Shown: positions 46,801 to 58,944 of the stretch, in pieces
Position numbering within the stretch: the stretch's first letter is position 1
Layout of the letters: each line of letters begins with the position of its first letter
Assembly: GCA_037042185.1 (NCBI GenBank)
Contig: JAXQJY010000032.1
Coordinates: forward strand, 1,240,001-1,304,000
DNA from: Sordariomycetes sp. S80-01Y
Lineage: Eukaryota > Ascomycota > Sordariomycetes
Length of the DNA: 64,000 nucleotides
Direction of reading: 5' to 3'
Notes under the pieces: model-generated
What the model was told of the DNA's origin: nothing
Databases searched by the model: none
Seen by the model: only the letters and a program-made list of their open reading frames with translations
Translations under genes and position numbers: made by a program

Positions 46801-48876
46801 ATGGACCGCCCATCAAGGCGCACAGCGAAGGACGACGCTCCTTCCAGGATCGAGAAGCTACCACAGGCCCAGATCCTCGGTGAGCCCATCGAGTACATCC
46901 CAGGTACGTGCACGAGCCAGCACTTCGAAGCATCAGTTGTTACAGCACCGTTACCACGAGCGGGCGAACGATGCCTCGAACCATCTACTATTGGCCTGTC
47001 GCAGTACTAAACTATGTAGATCGCCTCTATCTCGCCGCCTTCGTCAACCCTCCCACCGCCGACACCGTCTTCCCCTACCCCGAGCAACCTCAGTCTGTCT
47101 CGCCACGCAAGCGAGGTCAGCATGCCGCGCAACCTCGAATGAGCCGTCCGGCGCCCTGTTACTTCTCGATTGACGATATTCTGCTGTACAATGCGTTCCA
47201 TCATGACTTTGGCCCACTGCACATTGGACATCTCTATCGGTTCGCGATTCAGTTCCACGACATCCTAGGGGCAAAGGGAAATGAGAACCGTCCTATTGTG
47301 TTCTGGAGTCATGCCGACCCGAGGAGTGAGTTCCCACGCCCCGCCGACCGAAGCCCATGGCACTGACTAGGAACTAGGTCGCGCCAACGCCGCTTGTATG
47401 CTCGCGTGCTACATGGTTCTCGTCCAAGCTTGGCCACCGCACCTTGCCCTTGCCCCAATCGCTCAGGTCGACCCTCCCCTGATGCCCTTCCGCGACGCGG
47501 GTTACTCTCAAGCCGATTACGGCATCACCGTTCAAGACGTCGTCTACGGCGTCTGGAAGGCCAAGGAAGAGCGCTGCTGCGACCTCGACAATTTCGATCT
47601 TGACATGTACGAGAAGTACGAGCGCGTGGAGCACGGTGACTTCAACTGGGTGACGCCTCATTTCCTGGCCTTTGCCAGTCCGCAGCACACGCCCGTTGCG
47701 AGGATCACGGAGGGCAGCGAGCTGTACGATACGCTGCCCAGGACATTCAAGGAGGTGGAGGAGCACGCCACGCTGCCGCAGCCGTTCAAGAACGTGCTTA
47801 CGCACTTTGCGGAGAAGAACATTGGTCTCGTTGTGCGGTTGAACTCGCATCTGTACTCGCCGAGCTACTTTGAGGCCTTGGGGATTCAGCACATTGACAT
47901 GATCTTTGATGATGGAACCTGTCCTGCCCTGCCGACCGTGCGCAAGTTCATCCGCTTGGCACACGAGATGATCACGATCAGGAAGAAGGGCATCGCTGTG
48001 CACTGCAAGGCTGGCTTGGGGAGGACCGGATGTCTCATTGGAGCTTACCTGATTTACCGCCATGGCTTCACTGCCAACGAGGTCATCTCGTTCATGCGCT
48101 TCATGCGGCCAGGTATGGTCGTCGGCCCTCAGCAGCACTGGCTTCACCTGAACCAGGGAACCTTCCGCGAGTGGTGGGTCGAGGAGCGCATCGAACGTCG
48201 CCTTAAGAGGGAGATGGCTGCTGCGAACGCCATGCCTAGCACGCCTGCTCGATCGCTGCAGAAGGCCAGCCGCAACGGCGCGACCTCGACGCCTCCCAAC
48301 CGCAGCCCATCCAACAGGACACCTCTCAGCGAAGTCAACGACCAAGCCAATGGCGCTCAGCAGGAAGACTATCTACCTGCACCGACGCCCGGCCAACCAC
48401 GAAAGGCTCAGCGTGGAGACCGCCATCATCCTTACCAACGATCGACGTCGGTCCAAGCCACCGTCGAGGAGGAGACAGTCGTCGAACGTGAGAACTCCAT
48501 CATGAGCGCCAAACGCCGCTCTGGCTCTGGCGACACAGACGAGGAACTTCATCTCCGCATGCAACGGAAGGACTCCCAATCGCCTTCTCGTTCAGACAAA
48601 GTCCGTTCTGTCAGCCACACCACATCCATCTACCTCGTCGACAACGACGCCTCCCAGGATGCCGAGAACATTGGCGCCGGCCGCCCCAAGCCGATTGACC
48701 GCGTCGCCAGCACACCGTCAGTCATGACCAAGGTTCGCGGCAGCAAACGTCAGGAGCACTCGCCGCTAAGGAGCAAGGAGGCGGGCGTGAGGAAGACGAG
48801 CGGCCGCATCGGGAGCAACAGCACTGCCATGAGCGCCACAGCGGCGAGCACAGCCCGGAAGGTTTCGCAGTCGTAG
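46801..48876 (+). CDS. cdc14: Cdc14 dual-specificity phosphatase
   Basis: Phosphatase that reverses CDK phosphorylation at mitotic exit and cytokinesis; in filamentous fungi it also affects septation and conidiation. Exons 46801-46903, 47020-47325 and 47378-48876 join in phase to 635 residues. The N-terminal domain A contains DRLYLAAF, YFSIDDILLYNAFHHDFGP and VFWSHADPRSRANAACMLA. The catalytic domain B has the P-loop HCKAGLGRTG with Cys346 and Arg352, then FMRFMRPGMVVGPQQHWL. This spacing and the QQHW element are Cdc14 hallmarks. The C-terminal about 230 residues are disordered, rich in Ser, Pro and Arg with many Ser-Pro sites, where regulation and localisation signals usually lie. Confidence 0.95.
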
Positions 48877-49403
48877 GATGGCGGGAATGTTTCTTTGCGT
48901 TACTGACCCGGGGAGCTTTTCCTGGGGCACCGCTTGCGCGGACTGTTGCGTTGACGATCATGACTTACGACTCTGTTCGGTTCATGTTTGAGACTTTTGC
49001 ATGAGGCGGCGTTGGCGGGTTTTGGAAGAGGCGTTTTGACATTGGAATCTGCCATCATTCGGTTCTTGGATGATTATGCGAAGCATGCTGGTTGCGAATC
49101 ACTCGAGCTCACGGAGCGACGAGACTTGGATGACTTGTGTTGTCGGTCTTTCAGTCTTTGTTGAAATCAAAGACTTCGAACTGTATATACTTTTGTGGTA
49201 TACCTTTCGACGTGTCGCTTCGATGGTGGTATATAAACATTTGAGTTATGTTTTCCCAGTACTGATTTTAATCAACGCTTTGTCTACTCTATGGTACATC
49301 TTCCGTCTTCCGTCTATTTTGACTTGTGATTGCCATCATTCTACCGCCCTGTCTCTGTCAATCTCTTGCGACTTGCTCATACCACGGTCTTCCGCACGCT
49401 GTT
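48877..49403. other. convergent 3' regions
   Basis: AT-rich spacer between cdc14 and the HeLo gene, which converge. No gene seen. Confidence 0.5.
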
Positions 49404-51210
49404 TCAAAGCCGTATCCCTTCCAACTTCCCGACCACCTCCTCCATGACCCTTCCAGCCTCGCAGCTGTCCATCCCCTCGCCGACGCTCAGACACAGCTCC
49501 ACGGCCTCCCTGTACCTCCGCCCCATCTTGCTGCCCAGGCCCGGCACCAGCACCGCGACGACGACCTTGTCCCTCCACCGCTCCGCCGAGTAGTGGCTCT
49601 TGTAGTACGTCTGCAGCACCTTCCACAGGCCGATCTCGAGCAGCACGAGCCCGAGGGAGTAGATGTCGAAGGCCTTGCAGGACGCGTAGCCGCGCAGCGA
49701 GGACGGGTGCCGGTGGAGGTTGTGGATGGAGGGGTTGAGCGGGTGCAGGGACAGCGACGACTCCATGTCCGGCCGCGACGCCGTGTAGCCCGTCAGGTAC
49801 GGCTGGGATATGTCGGGCACGAGCGCGGCGGAGGCGGTGGCGCCCTGGGCCGAGGAGGACACGCCCGAGGGGAAGAAGAGCACGTTCCGCGAGCACAGAC
49901 TCTTGTGCAGCCAGTCTAGGGAGTGCAGGCTCCAGCAGGCCACGGCGAGGGTCGTGGCTAGCCGGACCCTGTCGTCGAGGTCAGGCGTCTTGAGGTCCGG
50001 ACTGGAGATGAGGGTGTGCAGTGACGAGGATGACGTTGCGGGGGCCTTGTGGACGAGGCCGTAGCGGGACTGGGCTGTGTCGTCTGTGTAGCCAAGGCAG
50101 TCTATGCTGTGTAGGTCGGGGTGGCGGGTTGAGGCAGAGTGGATGAGCCTTGCCAAGTCGTCTATGCGACGCAGGTGAATCAGCCTCTCATCCAGAGCGG
50201 TCGGTTCGTAGTCGAGCCACTCTATCAGGACGGGCCCGTGGGTACCGTGCTCTCCATGGCAGCGGAGGACGTCCTCCCCCTGCTTCGGCCCCTTCTGGCC
50301 GTCTGATCCAACGTCGACCGTCAGCTCCTCCCTCCTCACCTTCAGCCTCGGAGAAGGCTGGAAGCTGCTCTGCGGCTGCTTGTCCAGGTTGATGCGCAGC
50401 TTCTTCAGGCCGGCGCTCGCGTTGAGTCGCGGGTAGTCGCTGGAGGCGGCGCGTTCGAGGAGGGACAGCTCCGACGTGTCGCGCGACGCGGTGGCGAGCA
50501 GCTCGTTGGTCCACAGGCGTTGGTAGGAGGGGATGTGGGAGGTGGGGAAGAGGCGCTCGAGGCCGTCGTTGTAGTCCTTGAGGTGGAGGAGGAGCGAGCT
50601 GAACTTGTCCTTGTCTGCTGCTGTCAGCCTGGCATGGAAAGGTAAAGGAGCTTTTTGGGACCGAAGTAAGGTAGCGTGAGCAATAAGGAGAGGTTATGAG
50701 GACGAGAAGCGGCGGTGGGAAAGGGGAAGAAAGGGGCTTACCGCCAATGACCCATTTACTCTTTAGCTTGATCTCTTTCTGCCAGCTCCTCTGGATTTTA
50801 CTGCCATTCTTCTTCAGAGTCCCATCCTTCTCAGTCGCCGTCTTCTTCTCACCCAACACCTTAGCCCCTTGCTCTCCGTCCACCAGCCCATACGTCTCCT
50901 TCAACTTCCGAACATCCGTGACCGTCCCATGCAATTGCTCCAGTATCTCCCTGGCAACCTCCCTCATCCCGGGCATCCCCTTTTCTTCCTGCCTCAGGTG
51001 GCTCTCCAATTTCCCCTCCGCGACGCCCCATTCCCTCCCCCAGACCAGGAGCCGCATCTCCTCGATCCGGACCTTGCATATCAGCCTCTGGGAGTCGACA
51101 TCAAGCTGCTGGGCGGCGGTGAAGTACGAGTAGGCCTTCACGCAGCCGTCGAAGAGCTGACCCAGGAGGCCGATGGCGCCTATTGTCGTCCCTACTAGTT
51201 CGGCAGCCAT
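49404..51210 (-). CDS. HeLo-domain protein with C-terminal pseudokinase
   Basis: Exons 51210-50742 and 50617-49404 join in phase to 560 residues. Residues 1 to about 230 look like the HET-S/LopB (HeLo, prion-inhibition) helical bundle: the hydrophobic, glycine-spaced N-terminus GTTIGAIGLLGQLFDGCVKAY, then LDVDSQRLICKVRIEEMRLLVWG, and after the intron DKDKFSSLLLHLKDYNDGLERLF. Residues about 300-555 look like a protein-kinase fold whose catalytic signatures are lost. HRD is replaced by HKSLCSRN (394-401), and the DFG position reads GYTASRP (433-439), while FDIYSLGLVLLEIGLW is kept. HeLo domains of HET-S and its relatives permeabilise membranes in fungal cell death. A similar role with the pseudokinase as a switch is inferred. 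The acceptor is one of two in-frame choices three bases apart. Confidence 0.82.
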
Positions 51211-51878
51211 GGCGGGGGGTCCTGGGAGAGGACGCGGGGCTATGTGCTTGATTGGGAAACCTCAACGATATTTACGACTTGACTGACATCGTATTTCGCG
51301 TAATTACCTATGCACAGTAATAGAAACGTATGTACAAGGAGAAAAGTCACAAGACTAAGGCAACATGCAAGTGAAGAGGCTAAGTGGATTTCAGCTCTCA
51401 CAAGCGGACTTTCGGCAGCAAAGTCGACGATCCCCTCACGTGATGTCATCGTTAGTCGGACTTGATCCCACGGGTTACAAGTCAGAAGTTTTCAATGAGC
51501 CGTCCTAGTATTTCGAGAGCGAGGTCCAGATACGATCTCGGGAAAGGGGCTGTTCTCAGGGGTTACGAGCTTGCAAACTCTATGAGTGGTGCCCGCCCAC
51601 AATGGTGTGAGCCCACAGCTCAAACTATGACTCGTCGGACACTTGAGGGCCACCGTACAGGTCAAAACTTATTTTCTTTATTCCCATTCCCATATCCTGT
51701 CGTTGTCTCGACTCTTCCCTTCGCTCACCCTACATTCTCTGTTTGTAATGCTTGTTCCTTGGTGGAGGTAGCTGCTACCCGCACTGTTTCGAGCCCTTCC
51801 CTAAACATTCATTGAATTCGTTGCTCGTTCGTCCATCGCGCTTCGTGGCGTTGTGACCTGTGCTGATTTGTATCCGGC
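51211..51878. other. intergenic
   Basis: Promoter of the HeLo gene and 3' flank of the erv29 gene, which are in the same orientation. A short frame at 51462-51815 lacks a domain. Confidence 0.5.
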
Positions 51879-52961
<1,083 letters not shown>

Positions 52962-53897
52962 TGTGTATAGGGTCTGGTCGAGTAAACTTCAGTGGCGAGC
53001 TATGCGTCTATCGATGCTGCTATACAGGCCAGCCTGTTTTGCGAAGTAACGTCGTTTCGTTTCCGAGGGAGAAAATTCGGGTGGCTGGCGGGGACTCGAT
53101 GATGACGAGGGAGGATGTGAAGCTGCTGATCCCAACAAAGACTGCGGTGGCCAGCAGGGTCAATAAAGCTTCAGCACCAAGAAAGACTGCTGATTGAGAG
53201 CTAAATGCTGGATGTTGAGGGAGGTTGCCAGCGCCGAGAAGTGGTGGGAAGGGAGGTAAAATGGTTCGCCGGCGAATTCCAGGGTCGAGAGCCTGGATCA
53301 AGGAGGATTATGACCTCAATGGAGCTTGCGGGTTCGATGCGCCCATTCTGTCGATGTGTCCTTTCGAAATCCCGTGATGATGCAGCGCCGAGGTACCCAC
53401 TTTTCTCAACCCAGTTTGGTAGGCACAGTAGGCTTGTCTTGGATCTGCTAGTGCGGCTCCTCATATACTTCTTTCGTCTCATTACGACTGAGTAGATCGA
53501 GGTAGCCTCAATGGAGGGGCTATCTGGCGACGTCAGACCTCCCCAAGTGCCGCAAAGTCCCTTGCACCAGGTCGACCCATCTCTCTGCCCCCGTCTTGTT
53601 TTTGTATACGTCAAAGTTCATGACGGAGTTGTTGAGGCTCCATGTGGAACGGCTACTATTTCAATTCATCCAATGCCGTCATTCCATTCGGATCAGAACG
53701 TTGGACCGCTCAGGCACAACGTCGAACTCTATCTCTCGACCCTAGGGCTACCGTCGGGACTCCAAGCCTGAAGCCCCAAGCCTTCCTATTCAGGCACTAT
53801 GCATGCCTCAGTATAAGCGCATATCATCGTACTCCATTAGGCAGTTTGTATCCGCACATCGATGTAGGACAGATCACTGTGCAGGGTGCACTTCTTC
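52962..53897. other. intergenic
   Basis: Promoter side of erv29 and 3' side of the glycosylase gene. Only shadow-like short frames; no domain seen. Confidence 0.5.
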
Positions 53898-55571
53898 CTA
53901 AGGCCGCGCCTCCTCGACAATCCTCAAAGACCCCATGTCGTCCCATTCGACTCTGCCCTCATTAACCGCCCTCACCATCTCTGGTTGGACCGGTACCTTC
54001 TCGCCTGTGACAGGATCCCACTCGAAGCCTTCACGCATCCACATCCACCGCAAATATGCTCGAAGCTCCTTGTCTGCTGGCCTGACACGGCACCATTCTG
54101 GTTGGAATTCCGGCTTCGCGCCCTCGCCATTCCAGCCACTTGCCCTGCCCAGCAACACGTCACGACAGAATATGCGCCAGCTGTCGAGTGCATATTTGCC
54201 TTCCGTAAGGTGGCCGATTTCCCAGGCTTGAGCATCTTCCACCGCGTCGTCTTTGCTGGGTGTCAGCATTCCATCGACAGTAGCAGCATTGGCCTTATCA
54301 TCCAACGTCGAGAAGCAGAATGGCACGTCTCTTTGGTCGTAGTTACGGACGCGGTAAACTTTGCCAAACCTGGGCGGGTTCTCGTCCCATACCCTTCCGA
54401 GCTTCTGCAGAATCCTCAAGCGATTGTTGACAAGGCCCAGGTGGCGGATCATGTTCTTGAGCTCAGCAGCGTTCTCTGGGCTCGCTAGACGGCTAGGCGT
54501 AGGAAAGCGTCTCTTGACCTCCCAGAAAACCGGTACGGCGTCACGACCTTTGGTCTTTATGAGAAATGTAACGACAACCAGCAGCCAGAACGGCTCGTGT
54601 GCAACCTTGCCCTGGATTAGCCCGAAAGACGGGGCATCCAGGGGTGGAAAGGGCATGGCGGAGACGATACCGGCAGGTGGCCTCTTTGAAGGTGACCTAG
54701 GCATTGAGGCTGGCGGGGACGGGGGATCAAAGTAATGTGAGGACTTCCCGTTGCCTCTCAAAATTGTAACGCCGACCGTTGTCCTCGAAGGCTCGTTGTT
54801 GGCCTGTTTGGCACTTTCCAGAGGGATCAAGCTGGCTTTGGTTGACGGGACAGATTCTTTCTCTGAAGCGACATCGATGCTAGACCGAGTTGACCTTCGT
54901 AGGCAAGCTAACTGGGCAGGAGGCATCAATTCGGGGTGCTTGCTAGGAGACAGCACATCTCGTGGCTTGGATGGCTCCGTGTCTTCGTTACTGAAGAAGC
55001 GTGATGCATCGTCGTGTGCTCGATGTCTCTTCTTCTTGGTGGTCCCAGATGGAGCAGTCGGCTCTTGCAGCTCCTGGTATGACGCCGTCGGTGAGGCCAA
55101 TGACGAGTGCTGAATCACTTGAGACTCCTTTTGCAACGCCTTTGCCTGAGCGATCAAGCGATCGGTCTCCGACCATGACTCCGGCGAGTGCGGGGGTTGG
55201 CTGGCCAGCCAAGGTTGTTTCTTATGTGAGGTTGCTAACAGAATAAGACGATCGGTATTCTGCCATGAGTCTTGGAAAACAAAGCGGGATGCGAGTCGTT
55301 CGGATTCAGACCATCTAAGAGAGTGCTCGTCATGGTGAATGATGTTGGAGATGATCTCGTGCGCCTGGTGGATCTGGTCGCTGCCAAAGCTGGAAGTGCA
55401 TAAGGCGCTCAGGTCGGGTTGCGCTACGCTACCAGGCCGGACTAGGAGATTCGTCAGGTATTCTTGCTCATGAGGCGGAATGTCGAATGGTTGAAGAACA
55501 AGGCGAGCCCACGCCAACTTCATGTCGTTGCAGGCGTCATCGTGTGATTCGGTGAGGGAGTCTGGCGGCAT
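53898..55571 (-). CDS. MBD4-like helix-hairpin-helix DNA glycosylase
   Basis: Single exon, 557 residues. The C-terminal part (about 315-520) resembles the HhH-GPD glycosylase domain of MBD4, which removes thymine or uracil opposite guanine after cytosine deamination. Seen: FGLIQGKVAHEPFWLLVVVTFLIKTKGRDAVPVF near 316-349 (given here as a span), the loop HLTEGKYALDSWRIFC with the probable catalytic Asp463, and WCRVRPADKELRAYLRWMW, which parallels the MBD4 end. No methyl-CpG-binding domain is visible. The N-terminal 300 residues are low complexity, with a repeated W-x-x-TDRLI element at about 103-110 and 133-140 and a basic KKKRHR patch that may be a nuclear signal. The residue by residue match to MBD4 is recalled, not computed. 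Confidence 0.78.
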   Translation of the reverse strand: MPPDSLTESHDDACNDMKLAWARLVLQPFDIPPHEQEYLTNLLVRPGSVAQPDLSALCTSSFGSDQIHQAHEIISNIIHHDEHSLRWSESERLASRFVFQDSWQNTDRLILLATSHKKQPWLASQPPHSPESWSETDRLIAQAKALQKESQVIQHSSLASPTASYQELQEPTAPSGTTKKKRHRAHDDASRFFSNEDTEPSKPRDVLSPSKHPELMPPAQLACLRRSTRSSIDVASEKESVPSTKASLIPLESAKQANNEPSRTTVGVTILRGNGKSSHYFDPPSPPASMPRSPSKRPPAGIVSAMPFPPLDAPSFGLIQGKVAHEPFWLLVVVTFLIKTKGRDAVPVFWEVKRRFPTPSRLASPENAAELKNMIRHLGLVNNRLRILQKLGRVWDENPPRFGKVYRVRNYDQRDVPFCFSTLDDKANAATVDGMLTPSKDDAVEDAQAWEIGHLTEGKYALDSWRIFCRDVLLGRASGWNGEGAKPEFQPEWCRVRPADKELRAYLRWMWMREGFEWDPVTGEKVPVQPEMVRAVNEGRVEWDDMGSLRIVEEARP

Positions 55572-56759
55572 GGTTGGGATGGGCGAAGTCCAGAGCCGCA
55601 GTCGTGCCCCATCTGCAGGTCCATCGAGGGAAGTTCAGGTTGTGACGTGAATGATCTAGATGTGCACGTCCACCAAGGTACTACTCGTACGTATACAAAG
55701 CAATGAACGTCGGTGATGAAGATGAATCAACGTTGAAAGGGAAGGCCCCTGTCCCAACTGAGACTAGTTGCTACCCACCCAGGCTTAGCCTCTAGGGTCG
55801 TCCATAATGCCGCCTGCCTCTCGACGTGAGCGATGGGCCGTTTCCCAATGAGCGGGCACAAATCGCAAAGACAAGCCGTGAGTTATAGACTACAGCTAGA
55901 AAAGATCATACTTTGAGAGATACTACGACTAGAGATCACGGTATCGGTGTTGAAACCAATGTGCCATGGGCTGGCCTGTCATCGTTGCGGCTCAAGCGGG
56001 TCCAGCAGCCTGGGCTCGGTGAATGTCCGCGCTCGGGCTTCCGAGTTGATCTCGGACAACAGGGAAGCATCCAAACTAAGTCTATCTACCGACTTCTCCA
56101 GGCATTGATGATGGTGCGATTATGGTGATGCATGTTGAAGTGCGCATGGACGGAGGAAGCTGCAGTGACGCCCAGCGCAAGTTGCTGGTGTGTCCGTTGG
56201 CCAGTAGCGTGTATCCACTTGGAACCTGGAGGACAGAGACTGATACCTGCATTCCTGCCTGCAGTAACACGCGGTGCCGAGCATACAAGCAGAGTCAAGG
56301 TGGGATGGGATGGTCGCGTGACAACATAAAGAGAGCCAGCTGCTAGAGAAGCATCTTGATGCTGAATATCAAACCTCATCAATCGACGCATATGGTGAGA
56401 GACAGGAGCAACAAGGAGCAAACGTGATGCCGCTTCTGTGTTGCCGGCTCTCCTTCAGAGGTCGAGGCAGCGCCGACGTCAAGGCTGGATCCGTCGGCAC
56501 GGAAGTGGAGTCACGTGTGCGCACGCCTTGCGGTCACGGTCACGGCCACGGTTTCCGGCGACTGATCGGCCCCCCAATCAGAGGGTCCCTTCGATCTCCG
56601 CCTCTCCTCGTCCTCGAAGACTCGCCAGTTCATCCGCTTTCGACCGTCCACCATCACCATCACCACCTCTTCCTTCACCCCCGCGCCCATCCATCGCAGC
56701 GCATCGCTCCATCGACCGAACGACGTTTCGATCCTCGACCCCCGAACACGCACCAAGAT
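55572..56759. other. divergent intergenic region
   Basis: About 1.2 kb between the glycosylase and the sf3b6 gene. Short frames on both strands overlap and show no domain. Confidence 0.5.
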
Positions 56760-57391
56760 ATGAGTAGTCGCGGCGGGAAATTAGCCCCAGAAGTCAATCG
56801 GTGCGTTGAGCCTTATCTCTGCCGACAGTCAATCACGATGCCCTCAAAATCCCCTGCGATACCCATCGGCACACATCTGTCCTGTATATGCAAGTACTAA
56901 CCATGTCGCAGAGCTCTGTTCGTCAAGAACTTGAGGTACGAAGCCCACTTGCGACCGATAGTCACCAACCCGCTCGACCCGTACTGACTCAATTCCAGCT
57001 ACAACGTCACTCCAGAGGAGCTGTTCGACCTGTTCGGCAAATTTGGCCCTATCCGGTAGGTCAACGCCTGCCCGTGATCTTCGTATGCCAACAATGCTAA
57101 CACCTTCCAGCCAAGTCCGACAGGGTATCGCAAACAACACGAAGGGCACTGCCTTTGTCGTTTACGAGGATGTCATGGATGCGAAGCAAGCCTGCGACAA
57201 ACTAAACGGCTTCAACTTCCAGAGCCGTTACCTAGTTGGTACGTTGTCTAGCCTCAGCGGCTCAACGCTTCGTAGACTAATTGCCTGCAGTTCTGTACCA
57301 CCAGCCAGAGAAGATGGCCAAGCAAAAAGAGGACCTCGAGGCCCGCCGCGAGTCTTTAGCGCAGCTCAAGAGGCAGCATGGTATCGATTGA
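56760..57391 (+). CDS. SF3B6 (p14) branch-site spliceosome protein
   Basis: Single-RRM subunit of the U2 snRNP SF3b complex; it lies close to the branch-point adenosine. Five exons (56760-56800, 56912-56935, 56999-57055, 57111-57238, 57291-57391) join to 116 residues, with phases 2, 2, 2 and 1 in agreement. The product begins [14 protein letters not shown], continues [20 protein letters not shown] (RNP2 region), GKFGPIRQVRQG, then [17 protein letters not shown] (RNP1 region), [20 protein letters not shown] and ends [11 protein letters not shown]. The start, RRM motifs and Tyr-His-Gln/Pro element are those of p14. One internal exon is only 24 bases. The length is close to human SF3B6 (about 125). 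Confidence 0.95.
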
Positions 57392-58091
57392 CAATCCGAC
57401 CGGCCCACGGACAGCCTGCACAGGAAGAAGTCCCCTTCATCCTCGTCCGCAGGCCGGTCTCCATCAGCTTTGAAAAGTAGCTCCTCGCTGGATCCCAACG
57501 CGATCCCGCGCACCAAAGACAGGCACCCCGTCGACCACCGTCCTCGCGCCGTCCGTTTTGCGGACGCACCCCGCGCGACACTCCAAGCTGTTGCTTGAGA
57601 CTCATGCGGCGCCGCTGACTCGAAGACCCGTACTACACGCCACGAGTATAGGGCAGGAGTCGGCACAGTCGAATCTTGGAAGTTGACACTGGCACGGACC
57701 GCGCTTGTTTAATGCATATTCGCCACTCCTTTGCAAGGCACCGCCAGTCGCACGCACTTTGGGAGTTTTCTATCTTGGAAGGGAAGGAGGGGAGGATGGG
57801 GCAAATTGAAGGGGGAAGTCGTCTCTCACCCCGACGGTGGCGTAACGTCAAGTCACCTAGGGCTTCATTCATGTCTTTAACCTATTTTTGGCCGACGGCG
57901 TGGCCTTACTACGCCTTTGCTCGTGGCGAGCTGACGAGTTGGTCTCGGATTTCAATAGCACACTGGTTTGCTTTGACGATGGGTGACATTTTATTTTTGT
58001 GACAGCTTGCGCTCTCCGTACTACTAACCTCGATGTGACAGCGTCTTTGGTGCATGGCGATCAACGGCTTGTCTGCCGCCTGCCCCCACGC
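57392..58091. other. convergent 3' regions
   Basis: Spacer between converging genes. No gene or RNA recognised. Confidence 0.5.
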
Positions 58092-58868
58092 TCACGGCCA
58101 CAGTTTTCCCAAGATATTGTCAAAAGCCCTCCTCCCCGTCACCTCATACCCCTTGACATATTCTTCACCCCACGGTTGGATCCAAGTATCGACAGTCGTC
58201 TGCCCTTTACTCCCACACAGCCAAACCAAGGTATCATTCACCATGTTGAAGAACTCGTCCTTGGGGAAAGCCTTTCCAATTTCAAGGTACGCCTCGTCGC
58301 TCACATTCCCCACGCTCGGGCCCATAAAGTCCATCGTGATGCCCAGGGGAATGACGCGTACGTCGAGCTCTTTGTACGGAACGATGGACTGTTCAGTGTG
58401 GAGGGCTATGCCGTCCCAGACCTTCTGGATCCGGGCCTCGGGCCAGGCAGGCGCGTTGGGGTGGGAATGTATGAAGTCCCTTGCGGCCATGGCGCCGTCG
58501 ACCTCAAAGCGTCTGTCTTGACTAACGATGGGAGACTCGGGAGAGCGGTCCCACCCCAGGTCGTGCAGGAGGGCGCCCAGGGCGTGGATTTCGAGGTCGA
58601 CGGTGCCGTAGAGGGAGGGGTGGGAGGTGATGGCGAGTACGCCGTAGAGCCACGAGCGCATTATGTGGAAATATGCGGCATCTGAGAGCACCGAGCGAGC
58701 GTAAGACTCGGCAGCCCGGACGATTGGGGTGTCGACGACGGTCAAGCCCGCCAACTGTCGAGAAGGCAGTGGTGAATCGGGGATGGAACAATTGCCCGCA
58801 ACGGCTGGAGGGGTTTGTGCTTGAACTAGGCCCAGTAGGACTAAATCCACGCGAGATAGGAGCTTCAT
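58092..58868 (-). CDS. secreted HD-domain protein, cyanamide hydratase-like
   Basis: Single exon, 258 residues. A hydrophobic N-terminus (VDLVLLGLVQAQ) looks like a signal peptide with cleavage near residue 18-24. The body is an HD-domain metal-binding fold: SDAAYFHIMRSWLYG with His68, EIHALGALLHDLGWD with the His102-Asp103 pair, then GAMAARDFI, KVWDGIALHTEQ and PLGITMDFMGP. This order matches the cyanamide hydratase-type HD family of fungi, most of which act on small nitrogen compounds or have no known substrate. Known relatives are usually cytosolic, so a secreted copy is unusual. A TATA box lies about 70 bases upstream of the ATG. The substrate is unknown. Confidence 0.8.
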   Translation of the reverse strand: MKLLSRVDLVLLGLVQAQTPPAVAGNCSIPDSPLPSRQLAGLTVVDTPIVRAAESYARSVLSDAAYFHIMRSWLYGVLAITSHPSLYGTVDLEIHALGALLHDLGWDRSPESPIVSQDRRFEVDGAMAARDFIHSHPNAPAWPEARIQKVWDGIALHTEQSIVPYKELDVRVIPLGITMDFMGPSVGNVSDEAYLEIGKAFPKDEFFNMVNDTLVWLCGSKGQTTVDTWIQPWGEEYVKGYEVTGRRAFDNILGKLWP

Positions 58869-58934
58869 AATTGTCTTTTGGCTTTGTTCGGTAATGGATA
58901 GGGTTAATGTTTCTTGTCTATATGACGACTGAGT

Positions 58935-58944
58935 CCTCTTTATA
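58935..58944 (-). promoter_or_regulatory. TATA box of the HD-domain gene
   Basis: The minus strand reads TATAAAGAGG about 70 bases before the ATG at 58868. Confidence 0.55.

Noticed and set aside
47374-48345. 323-codon minus-strand frame opposite cdc14
   Set aside because: It is antisense to the phosphatase catalytic exon, whose conserved motifs leave no doubt about the real strand.
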